Source: Coprinopsis marcescibilis
Taxonomy: Eukaryota; Basidiomycota; Agaricomycetes; Agaricales; Psathyrellaceae
Length of the DNA: 64,000 nt
NCBI GenBank assembly: GCA_004369085.1
Contig: ML210252.1
Coordinates: forward strand, 1 to 64,000
Direction of reading: 5' to 3'
Shown here: positions 1 to 12,241 of the stretch, in pieces
Position numbering within the stretch: position 1 is the first letter of the stretch
Layout of the letters: every line of letters starts with the position of its first letter
Program-made: the position numbers and the translations under genes
The notes under the pieces: model-generated
Told to the model about the DNA's origin: nothing
The model's database searches: none
The model's input: the letters and a program-made list of their open reading frames with translations, nothing else

Positions 1-561
1 AAAAATCAGTACTCACAGCAACAGTGGGACACAATAGCAGATTTGGGCAAAAGATATGACAAAAGAGCAGTGACAGGTATCAAAGAAGCAATACAGAGTG
101 GTAAAAGTGAGGTAAAAGAAGGATAAAACTGATGGGCAGGCAATATTACGGCGAACATGCACAAAAATGTCACGAAACGGCGAAAACTCGAATGCGAACA
201 CGCGCGGCAGGAACGTGGGAACACATAGTCGGACATGTCCGAAGCCGACGCGCGGCGAGCTCAATGTAGTGACCGTGCGATTCTTTGCTTAGTAAATATA
301 TTATATAATATTGCGTCATAGCCCGTTGTCTCTTAATATATTAGATAACCGCACCGGAATTGGGCTAAATTTCAGAGCAATTTCAAAATACAAGCTCGTA
401 TTACAGGGAGAAGGTCGAAAATAGAGTACAATAAGCAAGAACAGGGTAACGAAAGAAATATCATTGTGACGGGTTCTAAGTTAAGGTCCCGATAGTATGT
501 GGTAATGGGACAGGATCTCTGGGGTTCGAAGGATGATACCGGAGGCATCAAGAAACGGTGT
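1..561. other. Non-coding flank
   Basis: AT-rich stretch downstream of the MFS transporter. Short open frames on both strands have no recognisable domain and no convincing splice signals. I see nothing I can name here. Confidence 0.5.
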
Positions 562-2556
562 CTAATTCACCTTCGGAGTATACTCTCCCCCATTCTTCTT
601 CTCTCCAGATAGACCATACACAAGAGAGTGATCTGACACGCTCCTGTCCTTGATAGTTGAGCTCGTGCTGCTCGAAGTTCCCTCCAATATGTTGAGCGGG
701 ATCTGCGGAGGCCCCGTGGGTATCGAGTAGCGGCTACCACTAGGTTCAATTCCGTTCTCCGGTTCATCCTGGACAATGTTCGGTTTCGCTTTTCTCCAAG
801 CCGTCCCACCTTCGTAACCAAACCAGGTATATCGTTGGCAATGAGGACCGCGGATCGACAGGATGAACAATTGCCAGCCCATCCACCCTATGCTCAGCAG
901 AGCCGCAGGCCTCCACCCGAATGTGACGAAGACGTGCGTTCCAAGCGAGGTTCCCATTACTTGGCCTATAAATATCTATAAAGGACGCGTCAGGACCCCG
1001 ATCTCGTCGTAGGCAATTGACATGAGCGAGCTAACCCCAAGTATAAGAACAGCATTTATGCGGGCACGAGCAGCGGTAGATATTCTGTGAATGATATATT
1101 AGCGAATGTCCATAATTAAAGCTTGGAACCTTACGCAAACGCAGCAGTAGTCAATGAAACCTGAAGCATCTGTCGAAAGACGTCCAAACCAAACGCAGTG
1201 ATGATGACAGCTGCAACATTAATCCCACCAGCTCCGGCTTGAACGCTTTGAAAGACAATCGCCCCCAAGATGCTGAATAAACTGGCATACCAAGGTACGA
1301 GTCTGTCGATCACATAGCCAACCGCCGGGCCGAACGCGACACCAGCCATGCCAACCAGACCAAAAAGGCCAATGACTAGACTAATTTGGGAAGTCAGCGC
1401 CGGCCAAAGCTTTCATTGTCAAGATCGAAGTGGGACGCACGTGGAGTAGTTGTAAGGCGCCTCGCCGAGAAGGAATGTGAGGGTTACCCAAAAATTGCTG
1501 AAACATGCACTCGATGCCATGTTGATGAGATACGCTTGAATGAGGATTGGTTCTGTAACGGCAAATTTGGCCATGGTCCAAAGGATTTGAAGGTACGTCA
1601 TATCCTGATTTTTCGAAGGGTAGTCGGGCAGGAGCAAGTAGGAACCCCCGAGAACCAACCCCTGAACTCCGATAGCAAAATAGTAGACCACTCGCCACGA
1701 AGTGAACTCCGCGATAATACCGGCCAGAACTCGCGCTATGAGGATGCCGAACAGAAGGCCCGATAAGACCACTGAGATCGCTGAAGCACGTCGCTCTGCC
1801 GGAGCGAGATCAGCGGCTAGTGGAAGTAGTACCTGGGGCGTTACGGTCACGATACCGACCAAAAATGATAAAGCCTCGAAAATTTGGAGGTTATTTGTGA
1901 CAGCAAGGCCAATCGAGAGCGTTGTTGAGCATGTTACAATGGTGAGGATGAGTTGGCGCCGTCTGACTAGATCGCCAAGGGGAGAGATCAAGAGAAGACC
2001 CGAAGCGTATCTGAGGGATTGGTTAGGGGCCAAATATTGCAAAGTGGCATGATAACACGTACCCAGCTTGTACTAGGGTCGGAATCCTGAGGAGTCGGCA
2101 TGTTAGCAAATACAGAAATGCCACCTGAGGTGACGAGCCAAAGCAGAATCTTATCTACCTCGAGACCTCGCCATATGTAACTCCAAACGAATCCGATAGC
2201 TGGACTGGGAGTTTATTCGTCAGAGCGGGACAATTCAATTGCTCAGAGCCATACTCAATAGTGGCTGACAATAGTATAGATTGGCCACCGCTAGCGCGCT
2301 CGAGGTTAGTATTTCCCAAGTGCGAGACAATAGCAGACGTACTGAAGGTGCTGGCAAAACCAAAGGCCACATTCAAACCGATTCCAAAGTAAAATGGCCT
2401 ATCGGGGTCGTACAAAAGATGCTTTGGGATAGGCAAAAACCCAAAATCTACTCGGTTCTGCGGTTGGGCAGGCTGTCGAGCACCCTTCTCTTCTCCCGCC
2501 GGGTCTGTCGTGGACTGGTGCATGATTGTTATCGGAGGTTCTTGCGAATTGTCCAT
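562..2556 (-). CDS. MFS transporter (DHA1-like, 12 TM)
   Basis: A proton-coupled efflux or uptake transporter of the major facilitator superfamily, expected in the plasma membrane; the substrate cannot be read from sequence. Eight exons on the minus strand join without a break: 2343-2556, 2255-2290, 2159-2204, 2063-2086, 1441-2010, 1135-1380, 1036-1084 and 562-975, giving 532 residues, normal for the family. The donors are mostly gtacgt-like. The MFS hallmark after TM2 is visible as SPLGDLVRRRQ, followed by AADLAPAERRASAISVVLSG and the TM5-6 segment WRVVYYFAIGVQGLV. A second-half TM8-10 region and a hydrophilic, Ser/Thr-rich C-terminus follow. The start MDNSQEPP was chosen because the N-terminal cytosolic tail and first TM follow directly; an upstream in-frame ATG at 2679 would add 41 residues. 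Exons of only 36, 46 and 24 nt in TM1-2 are notable. The family level is certain, the substrate unknown. Confidence 0.93.
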
Positions 2557-3245
2557 CCTAGCATTAGGCGATGCTGATTCCGAAGCAAAAGAAAGAGTTT
2601 CGAGGAAGGAACGAAGAAATCGGTGGACCACCACAGGTTTGTAAGTTTCGGCATGAGTTCCGGCCAGTCTGCTGGCCACGAATCATCGAAACCGGTCGAT
2701 TTGGCCAATTCGCAACCCAATGTACGGCCGGTTCAGTATCAGACAATCCGAGAAGCTTGGAGAATGCTCACTCTTCCTCGGTTAAAGCAATATATTCCCG
2801 CTGAAAGTTAACGGAATTTGATAGGAATCAGCCGTATTGGACCGCGCGAAAAGGTGGCGGTCAAATGTAGTGTGTCAGCTGGAATCAGTGATATAGGAGC
2901 TCCGATTCGGAAGGAGGAAGTGATCGTCCGGTTCGTTCACAAGCTTCAATTGCGCTGGGTTGCAAAGGGAACACCTAGAATAGAAGTACTTACGCTCTGA
3001 GCGGCTCAGTTAAACGCGTCGGAAATCTCAAATCAAGCTTCGAAGAGCAAAAACCTCATTTGATCAGTATTTACTATTGGGTATTTGACTTCAGTGATAG
3101 TGAGAAGCAGTGTCCCTCTCGGCTCTTGTACATACTATACTCTACGCCGACTTGAGGCACGATAATCTTACATACACGAAAAAGGACTACAGAAACGGAA
3201 TGCGGTACCAAAAGCATAGTCCGCTCCGCTCCCAAATACCCGAGT
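2557..3245. other. Intergenic, probable promoter of the MFS gene
   Basis: This separates the MFS start codon from the 3' end of the subtilase. No open frame with splice support or similarity was found. It should hold the MFS promoter and the subtilase terminator; no clear TATA box was picked out. Confidence 0.5.
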
Positions 3246-5299
3246 TTAAATGCAAATCATTGCTCCGACGTCTCCCAATCCACATACGTACGAGTTGGTG
3301 ACTAGATTATTTGGAGTTCCCTGGGCTGTTCATGTATAACAATATCAGAGCGAAGGATCATCATCCGGTCTGTTCCACTCACGAAGCCCTTGCACCATCC
3401 CTACAAGACTCCATTCTTTGACCCGAAGTCCCATATCAGCTGGGTTCGTGTTGTTCGCGAAACTGATAAAGTATGCTATGAGACCCGCAACGTAAGGTGC
3501 CGCCTAGATTCCAAGCGCCTGGTGAGTTACCAGGCTGTTTACAGTCTTGAGCGACGGCAACTTGAAGCAGCTTACCATCGAGGTCCCGGAAACAATTTTG
3601 GTGGCCTTCAAGTTTAACAGTGTTATTTTCGGGTATCTGTGATCTGACAAAAGCTCACCGTATCGCTTGTTGCCCATGCACTGACTATGTTCTGCCCGGG
3701 AGCATAGACATCTATAACAGCCCCCCAGTTTGAGGTGGTAGTCTTGGTATCAGTAATATCGACGGCGCCGACGGTGATGGCTCGAGCAACTCGTGCTGGG
3801 GAGTAATTTTGAGCAGTAGCATTGGCGTTGCCAGCGGCAGTCTATAGGGGATGCAATCATCAGTATACATAGTGGAACTATATCCAATGAATATATAAGA
3901 GTGCCTACTACAACATGAACACCAGAGTTGATCAACTGGGTGTCAAAAGAGCGTAATGAGCAAGAGCTTGGCAGTGCTTAATTGAGGCTTACGGATATGA
4001 CCGCGTTATCGAGTGCAGTGGTAGCTCCACCTGCGAACGACAAAGTCGCAACGCTGGGTCGCCGGGATGATCGCGCAGTCGTCAAAACGTAGTTGAGCCC
4101 TGAGATGCTGCAAGTGGGCAATAGGTCAAGTCGTTCGAAAACAGCCAAAGAGGAAGGGTTACAGACATATCTGCGAGTGTTCCAGAACCAGTGTCGTCGA
4201 GGACCTTGACACCTATAACGTTGGCTGCCTAGTTGGTGAAGTAGGATTTGCGCTCTAGCGTGGATCAAAGAAGAATGAGACGCACCTTGGCGGTTCCGAA
4301 CTGGGAACCCGCCGCGACTGCGCTGATTTCCAATTGAAATATATTAGTTGATTGTCTCTCGAGTTTACGGCGGGACGTACGCAACATGTGTACCGTGACC
4401 ATGACCATCCACAGCTCTAAAATTGGACATTTATTGACCTTGAAACTTTGTAAAATGGTAGAGCGTACGGATATGGACCGAAAGTGGCGCCGAAACGAGC
4501 GCGTCCACCAAACTGCATCTACAAAGCCGGTTAACACTGCCTATTGAGGATAGTGACCGAGTTATGGGCGTACATGGGTAGTCCTGATTCCAGTATCTGT
4601 AGCTCAAACGGTGTTTAATAGTGTACCAGAAAATCCAAAATAGTTCCAGACCCAGAACGTAGATATCAGTTCCGCGACCAGCAGCGTCTTCGTAGATATA
4701 TTCATAGGTAGTCGCGCTGAAGGATAATGGTCACTGTAGCTCAATACTGGCTATGAGCAGCTTACCCCACCCCCAGGTTATTAACCTTGTTCACAGAACT
4801 AAGCCGACTCAGTCCCCAGTTGGCATTTTTCCTGTGTGGCGGTTGTCAATTCACGAGAAACTCGCCTGTACGGATCCATGGCGGGGACATACTGAGTAAC
4901 CAGTGCAGTTATGCTAAATATACCATCCTCCGAGATCGATTCGACATCCGGCGAAGCCCTGAGTTGTTCCAAGCTTGCGCTGTCTAGTCTCCCTGCACGT
5001 TCATGTTGTTAGGATCCAGCCTCGGATACAACGTTGCACAGTAGAGAGCTTTACCCACCTGCGAATCCGTTCAAGATGCCATCCCACTGGTGGGTAATCG
5101 TGTCATCGAAGTTCCTCAGTCTGAGGTTACCGAGCACACTGGCTTTGGAGATACCGGGCTTGAGAGTGACTACAACCCTATCCGTCTTTTCGCCACTGTA
5201 TTTTTCGACCATGTGGAGGTGAATCGGAGTTGGTTTCGCGACTACAAGGGGTAAGAGAGCGACCAAGGCAGCGGATATCACGGTACAGGAGATTTGCAT
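3246..5299 (-). CDS. Secreted subtilisin-like serine protease (S8A, proteinase K type)
   Basis: An extracellular endopeptidase made as a prepro-protein. The first exon starts MQISCTVISAALVALLPLVVA, a clear signal peptide, followed by an inhibitor I9-type prodomain (DRVVVTLKPGISKASVL, DDTITHQWDGILNGFAG). About twelve short exons follow on the minus strand. All three catalytic blocks are present: Asp in YVLDTGIRTTH (split by an intron near 4610), His in DGHGHGTHVA (about 4400) and Ser in SGTSMAAPYVAG (about 3500-3590). The oxyanion Asn is in AAGNANA. Two introns matter for reading it as intact: one uses the donor gtatgt near 4893 and restores QKNANWGLSRL, and the last (57 nt) leads to the family-typical PQGTPNNLVTN ending. 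The stop is read at 3246-3248, although one more 3' exon cannot be excluded. It is divergent from the beta-mannosidase. Role: nutritional proteolysis, inferred from family. Confidence 0.9.
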
Positions 5300-6365
5300 T
5301 GTAGAGCAATGGTCTTGTGAGCAACCTGGGGGTTTCTTGGTAGGTCTTACCTCACTGTACTTGCTTTTATTGCGGGATAGGGGAGTTTGGCAGCCTTTAG
5401 AGGCATTATCGGGAATAATAGTTCCTCCGATATAGGTGGAGGCGAAAGGAATATCTAACCATGAAGCATGTGCCCAAGGCCTACCCTCTTGGTCACTGGT
5501 TTGAGCCTTATTAGTGTCTGGGTAGCTTAACCCGATTGAGGCACCTAAGGACCGAGAGAAGTGAGATAAAGGCATATATTCCCAGCTGACCTTTGATTAA
5601 GTTCAAAAGTTGGGGCATTAGTGTGAATACTGATTCTCTTTTTTGTCCCCATCGAAGTTGATGTTGACGGAGCCGAGCCATTTGCTTTCCCAGATCTTTA
5701 CCACTGGCACACAATCCCGATCCTTCGCGAACTCAAGCCAGCTGGTCGGAAGCCAGGTTGCGTTTACTTCGCGTGAAGATTTAAATCTTTTTTGGGCAGG
5801 ATTGCCGAAACTGTGCTGTAATGTGTGTTTATGTCGTAGCCAGAGTTGTATACCGTCCTCACTTGTAAGTTTTCTGTGAGCATTGACTGGGAGCAAGGAT
5901 TCAGAAATTGCTTTTGAACTTATTTTAACTATTATTTGGGCCTTGGCGCCTGGCAATCATTCAAGAACGTGAGCGTGTGTCATCACGCGTGAGTCACACA
6001 TCAGCGTCACTGTCACATGTCACATGTCGCTAGTCACAAAGTTGTCAGCGCACGGACTATCTCATGAACTCTTCCTCATCGTCGGTCAAGTTGTCACTGT
6101 TACTGACACCTTTGTCGTTGCGATACGAATTATGTCCAGGACGCTTCTCGTGGATAAATATCCGTGGAAACATATGATCTCCAGGCTCCCATCGACCTAC
6201 TTATCGACATTTGGCCATCTATCAACTTCTTGGAAGCAGAGATAGGAGAACCATATTCTTGACTGAATTCTTCCCGGCTAATATTATCCGAATGGCGAAA
6301 GCTCGGAGCTGCTAGAGCCACGACATCTCTCAGCTGTCCGGGCTAAACGAACTCTACTTACAGCA
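5300..6365. other. Intergenic region between divergent secreted-enzyme genes
   Basis: Shared upstream region of the subtilase (left) and beta-mannosidase (right). An open minus-strand frame at 5618-5956 (112 codons, residues such as VPVVKIWESKWLG near its end) is coding-like but has no recognised family, so I do not call it. Around 5965-6060 there are several short GTCAC/TCACGCGTGA repeats. Confidence 0.4.
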
Positions 6366-9300
6366 ATGACCTCGACGACCTGCAGTCCCCTCGCTCAGGC
6401 TGGGTGGTTTTGGAAGAAACGAGACCCGAATCTCGACATTTGGAAAGAGTTGGACACCTTTTTGCGTCCTGCAGATCAGGAGCAAGACTCTGAACCTCCT
6501 TCCGCCACCCGGGACTCAATCAGCAAACACTGGTATCCCACCAAGGATGGAAGTGTTCCATCCGAAATCCATGTTGAGCTCGTTGATAACGGAGTGATTC
6601 CCAACCCCTTCGTCGGATTCGGAGAGCACGAGGTCCAATGTATGTATGCGCGGAGGGTATGTTGAATCCAATTTTACTAAAAGTAACCAACAGGGATCGC
6701 GGGTGATGAATGGCTTTATGCATGCACATTTTCTGTGCCATCCAGCGACCAGGAAGGACGCCAGCTTAAATCGGCTTTGCTTACGTTCGAAGGCCTGGAT
6801 ACCATTTGTGATATCTACCTGGTTGGTTCTTTGCTGTTCGTTTGTTTTACATCGCTGACACCATAAACCCAGAATGGCCAGCAAGTCCTCAAGGCGGACA
6901 ATATGTTCCGCGCATATGAGTATCAATTGCCACTTGGCTCAGAAGAACCCGGTGTGGTTAAGTCGGACAACCTCTTGCTCCTTCACTTTCAGTCTGCAAA
7001 GGCATTGGCGAAAGAGCTCGAAAAGGAATATGGCAAAGTGCGAGCGGGATCTACGAACCTTGGTGATCCGAGTCGTGTTTATGTCCGAAAGGCTCAGTAT
7101 GGCTGGAGGTAATGATCTTACATTCGTCGTGTATGGAAATTACCGACATCTTTTTGTCCAGGTGGGATTGGGGCCCAGAGTTGATGACATGTGGACCATA
7201 TCGACCAATAACCCTGACCACGACTTATCACCCAGTGAGAGTCGAAGACGTCTGGATCAAGGCGTGGCTTCACTCTAATGACATTGGGAACACCCTTTCC
7301 TATACGCCTGCGCTTGGCGTTGACGTTACTCTTGACTTGAAACCCGAGCTGGGCAATGGGTATCGCATCGAGATAAGCCTCCTAGATCCAGAGCTTCCTG
7401 ATCAAGGTGCTTTGAAGACACAGACCCTACCAATCCAAGATCAACCTGTTATCAGAGTGGGTTGGCCTGACCTTACCTCTGAACGCATTGCACCGTGGTG
7501 GCCTGTTGGTCTGGGGAATCAGAAACTGTACGACGTGGAAATTCGATTGTTGTATCAGGTAAGTGCGACCCTCTTCAAACAACCCCTTTACTAACAACCG
7601 TTTAGGGCGATAATGACAATGATGTAGAACTCGTTCAAGCAGTTACCAAACGTACAGGCTTCCGTTCGGTCCGCCTCATAGAAGACGAATTGCAAGAATC
7701 TGACCAGTATGGGAAAGGGACCACGTTTTTGTTTGAGGTGAACGGTGAAAGGGTCTTCATGGGAGGTATGCCTCTTTGTTTCGATGCGACACTATCACGC
7801 CTAACTGACGCCCAACAGGCTCAAACTGGATCCCCGCAGACAATTTCCTGACCACCCTTTCAGAAAAACGGTACAGGGACTGGCTGACGTTGGTTCGTGA
7901 TGGGAATCAGAACATGGTCCGCATTTGGGGCGGTGGCATATACGAGCCGGATGTCTTTTATGACCTTTGCGATGAACTTGGCCTATTGGTTTGGCAAGAT
8001 TTCCAGTTCGCTTGCGGAGTCTACCCTGGTATCGCCCCGCATCCGACATCAGAGGATGTCTCCCCAAAGCCATACCCTCCTTTCGTCGAAAGTGTCAGGA
8101 ACGAAGCAGAGTACAACCTGAAACGACTCAGACACCATCCCAGCATCGCGGTCTGGTGCGGAAATAACGAAGATTATCAAATGGTTTTGCAGTGGGGAGG
8201 TTTGTTAAAATCTGCGCTACTCGTCGCCACTGAAGTTTTTTTGCAGATGTTGCTCATTTACCTGCGACAATCATCTACGAAGATGTCTTGCCAACCTTGG
8301 TCACCGCCTTGACGTCCTTCTCGATTACATCCGATTCCGATGTGACGACTGTCGCAGTTCCCTACGTCCGAGGGTCTCCCTATGGCGGGAAGGGATGGGA
8401 CACCGCAGACCCTACCACTGGGGATGTTCATCAATGGAACATCTGGGGCGGGAAAGAACTCCCATACCAAGAGTACGGAAGGCTAGGAGGTCGTTTTGTT
8501 AGGTGAGGTCGGCAATTACAACTATGGGATTCAGCTCACTGATGTCTGTTCAGCGAGTTTGGGATCCCATCCTTCCCATCTCTACAGACAGTCGAGTACT
8601 GGATGCAAGGGGTTGACAAGTCAGAGTGGTACGCTCAAAGCAAGGCCATGGGTCAGCACATACGTGCGGGAGCTTATGAGCGACGGTTTGCTATTGTCAT
8701 GAATGAGAACTTTAGGCATGTCGCTGCAAAGGATTTCAACAAGTGGGTGGTTGTGAATTGCCTTTCGGTAGGAATCTGACTCTATGACAGATACCGGTTC
8801 AACACGCAGGTGATGCAGTCCGAGGCGGTCGGATACGCCTATCAAGTATGGAAACGTGAATGGCGGGGAAGAGGCAAAGAATTTGTAGGAGATGTTGACT
8901 TCTTTTCACCACCGATGCTCAATTTCATCCTCGACAGTGTGGTGGCGTCCTGGTCTGGCAGTTTAACGACTGTTGGCCTGTTACATCGTGGTCGTTGGTG
9001 GACTATTTTGTGAGTAGTTATTTTCATTGGGACTATCCTTTCCTGACGTGGCTTTTAGATGAGGCCCAAGCCTATATACTATACCATTTCTCGCAGGCTA
9101 GCTCCGGTTACTGTCGACGTCCTTCGAGAAGTGGTCCAGAACCGGGATAACGATCGTCCCAAACAGGTTGGTGTCTCTTTGCTCCATTATTACTTTCCTC
9201 ATCATTAACGACTCTTAGTTCTACGAATATGGTAACACTCGATCCCGATATGCCAAGCTCCAGGTTTGGGCAACCAACACGACCAGGGAACCCATCCAGG

Positions 9301-9917
9301 CAAAACTGGATCTCCAATTCTTCGACCTCAATTCCGCATGGAGTTCTGTCCACGACTTCTCCAATGAGGCCCTACTCAAGGTTTCGATTTCAGATGAAGC
9401 CATCCACGAGCTCCATAGGTCATCATTGACTTTCACCCTCAAGCCCAATCAATCTCAAGATCTCGTTTCCCTCGTCGTTCCGGCACCTCCAGTCTCCTCC
9501 CTCCGATCATCGGTAGGTCCAGGGGTCGATGGATCGGGTGCTGTGGTTGTACTAGCACGACTCCTTGACCCCGACTCCAACGAAGTTCTGGCGCGTTTTG
9601 TGGACTGGCCCCAGCCCTTCAGATATCTCCACATCCCGGATCCAAATGTGTCGATTACCATCATCGATCTCGATGGGGACAGTGGGGACGCGACAATTGA
9701 GGTTGCCGTTGAAAAGCCCGTCAAATGCTTGTGGCTTGAAGGGGAATACGACTCTGGGGATCCTTTCTTCCCTGGTGGGTTGAAGCCTTCCCAGAACCAG
9801 GAGCCTGAAGTCAAGTGGAGCGATAACGCGCTGGACGTGGTACCAGGTGACCCTCAGGTGGTCGTGGCCAAGGGGTTGGGGCACAGAGGTGTGAAGAGCA
9901 TCTGGTTGACGGATTAG
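6366..9917 (+). CDS. Beta-mannosidase (GH2)
   Basis: Hydrolyses terminal beta-1,4-mannose from mannan-derived oligosaccharides or N-glycan cores. Twelve exons join in frame to 997 residues: 6366-6639, 6694-6821, 6873-7108, 7162-7558, 7606-7765, 7819-8199, 8247-8502, 8554-8742, 8791-8884, 8938-9009, 9059-9166 and 9219-9917. The N-terminal galactose-binding-like domain ends with RAYEYQLPL and KAQYGWRWDWGP. The TIM barrel carries SNWIPADNF, MVRIWGGGIYEPD and LVWQDFQFACG. The expected acid/base Glu is E516 in WCGNNEDYQ and the nucleophile is E612 in SEFGIPSFPSLQ. CGGVLVWQFNDCWPVTSW, a GH2 mannosidase hallmark, follows. No signal peptide is seen, as in intracellular mannosidase B enzymes; that it is the cytosolic form is inferred. 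It is somewhat longer than the roughly 850-residue B-type enzymes, mainly through an N-terminal insertion. Confidence 0.95.
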
Positions 9918-10505
9918 TCTGAACGGTCTGGATGTCGGGTTTACTCCGGGTGTGAAGGGAGGGTTGATGAGGTTCTCTCGTCTCACGAATCCCGATTCCT
10001 TGTTGACATTTTGTATTCTTTCCTGAAAAGACCTCAATCATCTTTGATTACACTTCCACGAACCCAGTCGTCCACGTAACACACAAGTGTGGGGGAGATT
10101 AGGTCATGCTTACTTGACCCATGACGAACCTTCCATCCGATGATGGGTTCATCTTCCCATGCTTTGGCCGAATTCCCTCAAGGGTATGATGACCGTATAC
10201 CGCAATGAAGGGGACACAATGACCCATCAATACAATAGAACGCCGCCCTCGACACCTTCGACACCCCTACTGCACCCTGGCTAACACAGCGAGTCCGACA
10301 GACCTCTCGTCCATCGGCACGGAAACGTATAGTGGCTAAGGGCGATACTCGACGGTGGTGTACAAAGTCAATACAAACGGGGAATCCAATAACGTTGGAG
10401 AAGGCTTGTTTTTCCGATGTTCCCTGCGGGCACGTCCAATAAAAGCAGAGACCCGTCGAGGTGGGATCCGAAAACATTGCTGGTTCGACGTGTCACAGCT
10501 CTACG
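9918..10505. other. Intergenic, AA9 promoter side
   Basis: 3' flank of the beta-mannosidase and upstream region of the AA9 gene. Nothing coding could be supported. An AT-rich AATAAAAG motif near 10438 may act in core promoter function of the AA9 gene, but this is a guess. Confidence 0.4.
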
Positions 10506-11738
10506 ATGGCTCTCTTGCGACTTTCGTTTGCCGTGCTGGTGTGTGCGGTAGCTTCGGCTTGGGCCCATTGTAAACCCTTCTTTCTATCTCCCTGGCTGTC
10601 TGCGTCGCTAATGTCTCGGCTTTCTCTAGATCAGTTCTCCGAACTTACTATTGAAGGGTCTGCAACTGGCCCCTGGTTGTATGTACGCAAAACCGACCAG
10701 TATGACCGAGCCCTTAGGTCTGGAATTGGTGATCCTGTACGCTAAATCCTCTGGGCAGTCAAAGAAAACGCGTCTAACCCCAATGCATCTCAGACGAAAG
10801 ACATCAATAGTCTCGATTTACGTTGCAACAACACTCAGATTAATATGCCGTCTGATACTGCAACTGTCGAGGCTGGCCAGACCATTGGGTTCTTCAGCAA
10901 CATGCCCGCGTATCATCATGGTGTGAGTCGCGTTGATGACTCTGATGTATCAATGGACGGACGTTAACGTTGAGTGATATGTGGCCCGTAGGTGCATAAT
11001 GTATACATGGCTCGTGCCCCGGGAAATGTGTCTGAATGGGATGGGAGTGGGGAAGTGTGGTTCAAGGTCAGTAAAATATAATTGTGTATCATACTAGTCT
11101 CGCTCATATTCTGTTTACAGGTTCACGAAGTAGCGCCCATAGTCACACCAGGGAGTCCAATCAAGTTTCCCGCTCAAAGTGATTCCGCTGTTAACATGTC
11201 TTTGAAAAGATACATACTAAATGCGACCATTTCTTCTCAGATTCGCACACGATTGAGTTCCAACTCCCTAAATCGTTGCCAAGTGGGGATTACCTTGTCC
11301 GGGCTGAAAACATTGCACTCCACCTCGCGCTTACCGATGGGCGTAAGAATAGCACTCTTTGTCGAAGGTCCTTTACTAACAAAAATAAATGCAGCGGAAT
11401 TCTATCTGAGCTGTGGGCAGATTAGAGTTGTTAACGGGGGAGATGGGGTTCCAGGGCCCCTCGTGTCTATTCCAGGACTTTATACTGGAGAGGCAAGCAT
11501 TCTAGTTCTGTTTATTGGGCATCCTTCGCTGACCAAGAAATACAGGAACCTGCATTCCGTATCGATGTTTACTCGTGTAGGAGCTGTTTCTCTGTTGGAC
11601 GTAGGAGGTACTAATTCTACCATTCCAGCTGATCCGGAACCATTTACGATGCCTGGCCCAGTAAGTACCTGCGTTATCTCAGAATGTATGGTTGCTAATG
11701 TATTTACTTCCCGAATGTAGCCTGTGTGGCGTGGGTGA
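10506..11738 (+). CDS. AA9 lytic polysaccharide monooxygenase (formerly GH61)
   Basis: Secreted copper enzyme that oxidatively cleaves cellulose or related glucans. Ten exons join in frame to 237 residues: 10506-10569, 10630-10736, 10794-10922, 10992-11066, 11121-11178, 11241-11342, 11395-11492, 11546-11576, 11629-11660 and 11721-11738. The first 20 residues are a signal peptide, and cleavage before H21 yields the N-terminal His of the copper histidine brace. The second brace His lies in the PAYHHGVHNVYMA segment (about residues 97-100, split by an intron). The axial Tyr block is EFYLSCGQIRVV. The C-terminus MPGPPVWRG is typical, with no CBM1 attached. The intron after exon 7 uses a GC donor (11493) and needs experimental support, but it restores the expected frame. 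It converges on the phosphatase gene. Confidence 0.92.
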
Positions 11739-12241
11739 ACGTACCACTGCGTTGCACACAAGGTCGAATGAAGCACAGTTTGTTTGTTGCCTGTAAATCC
11801 TCATTTCGCCACCATTCGCTCCCTGATGGTTGTTCCGTTCCGGATGATTGTCAGAGCGCCTTTGGAGCTGAAGGGTATATGATAGATAGGTAATAAAAAC
11901 ACTCCAAAAGCCCTAAATTCGATCTAAAAGGTAAACGTGTATCAACCCAAATTTGTCATCAGAATAATGTGAAATTGGAACCCGAAATTCGTTGGCATAA
12001 CCATATGAGTCATATGGGAATGTAGACTAGGAAGTGGAAAAGTACACCGTTTTCACAGGACCCGCACTTCGCCTTAATATGAAGCTGAAACAGAGTAGGA
12101 GTGCATAAAGCGGAGGTCGGAGGTCGGAGACGGATCTATGTCCGGATCAAATCCTGAATGACGTCAGTCAACGTCAACTTTCGGCCCCTCACTTAAAAGC
12201 AAAGCAAAATATCTTACCTCGTCCCGCTGATGTCACAAAGC
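11739..12241. other. Convergent 3' intergenic region
   Basis: Lies between the 3' ends of the AA9 and phosphatase genes. It holds a short direct repeat (GGAGGTC units near 12114-12130) and AT-rich probable 3' UTR sequence, and no gene that I can support. Confidence 0.5.

Noticed and set aside
1386..2052. Plus-strand frames inside the MFS gene
   Set aside because: Antisense to exons that encode the conserved transporter core.
9552..10037. 161-codon antisense frame over the beta-mannosidase 3' end
   Set aside because: Opposite a confirmed exon; no recognisable motif.
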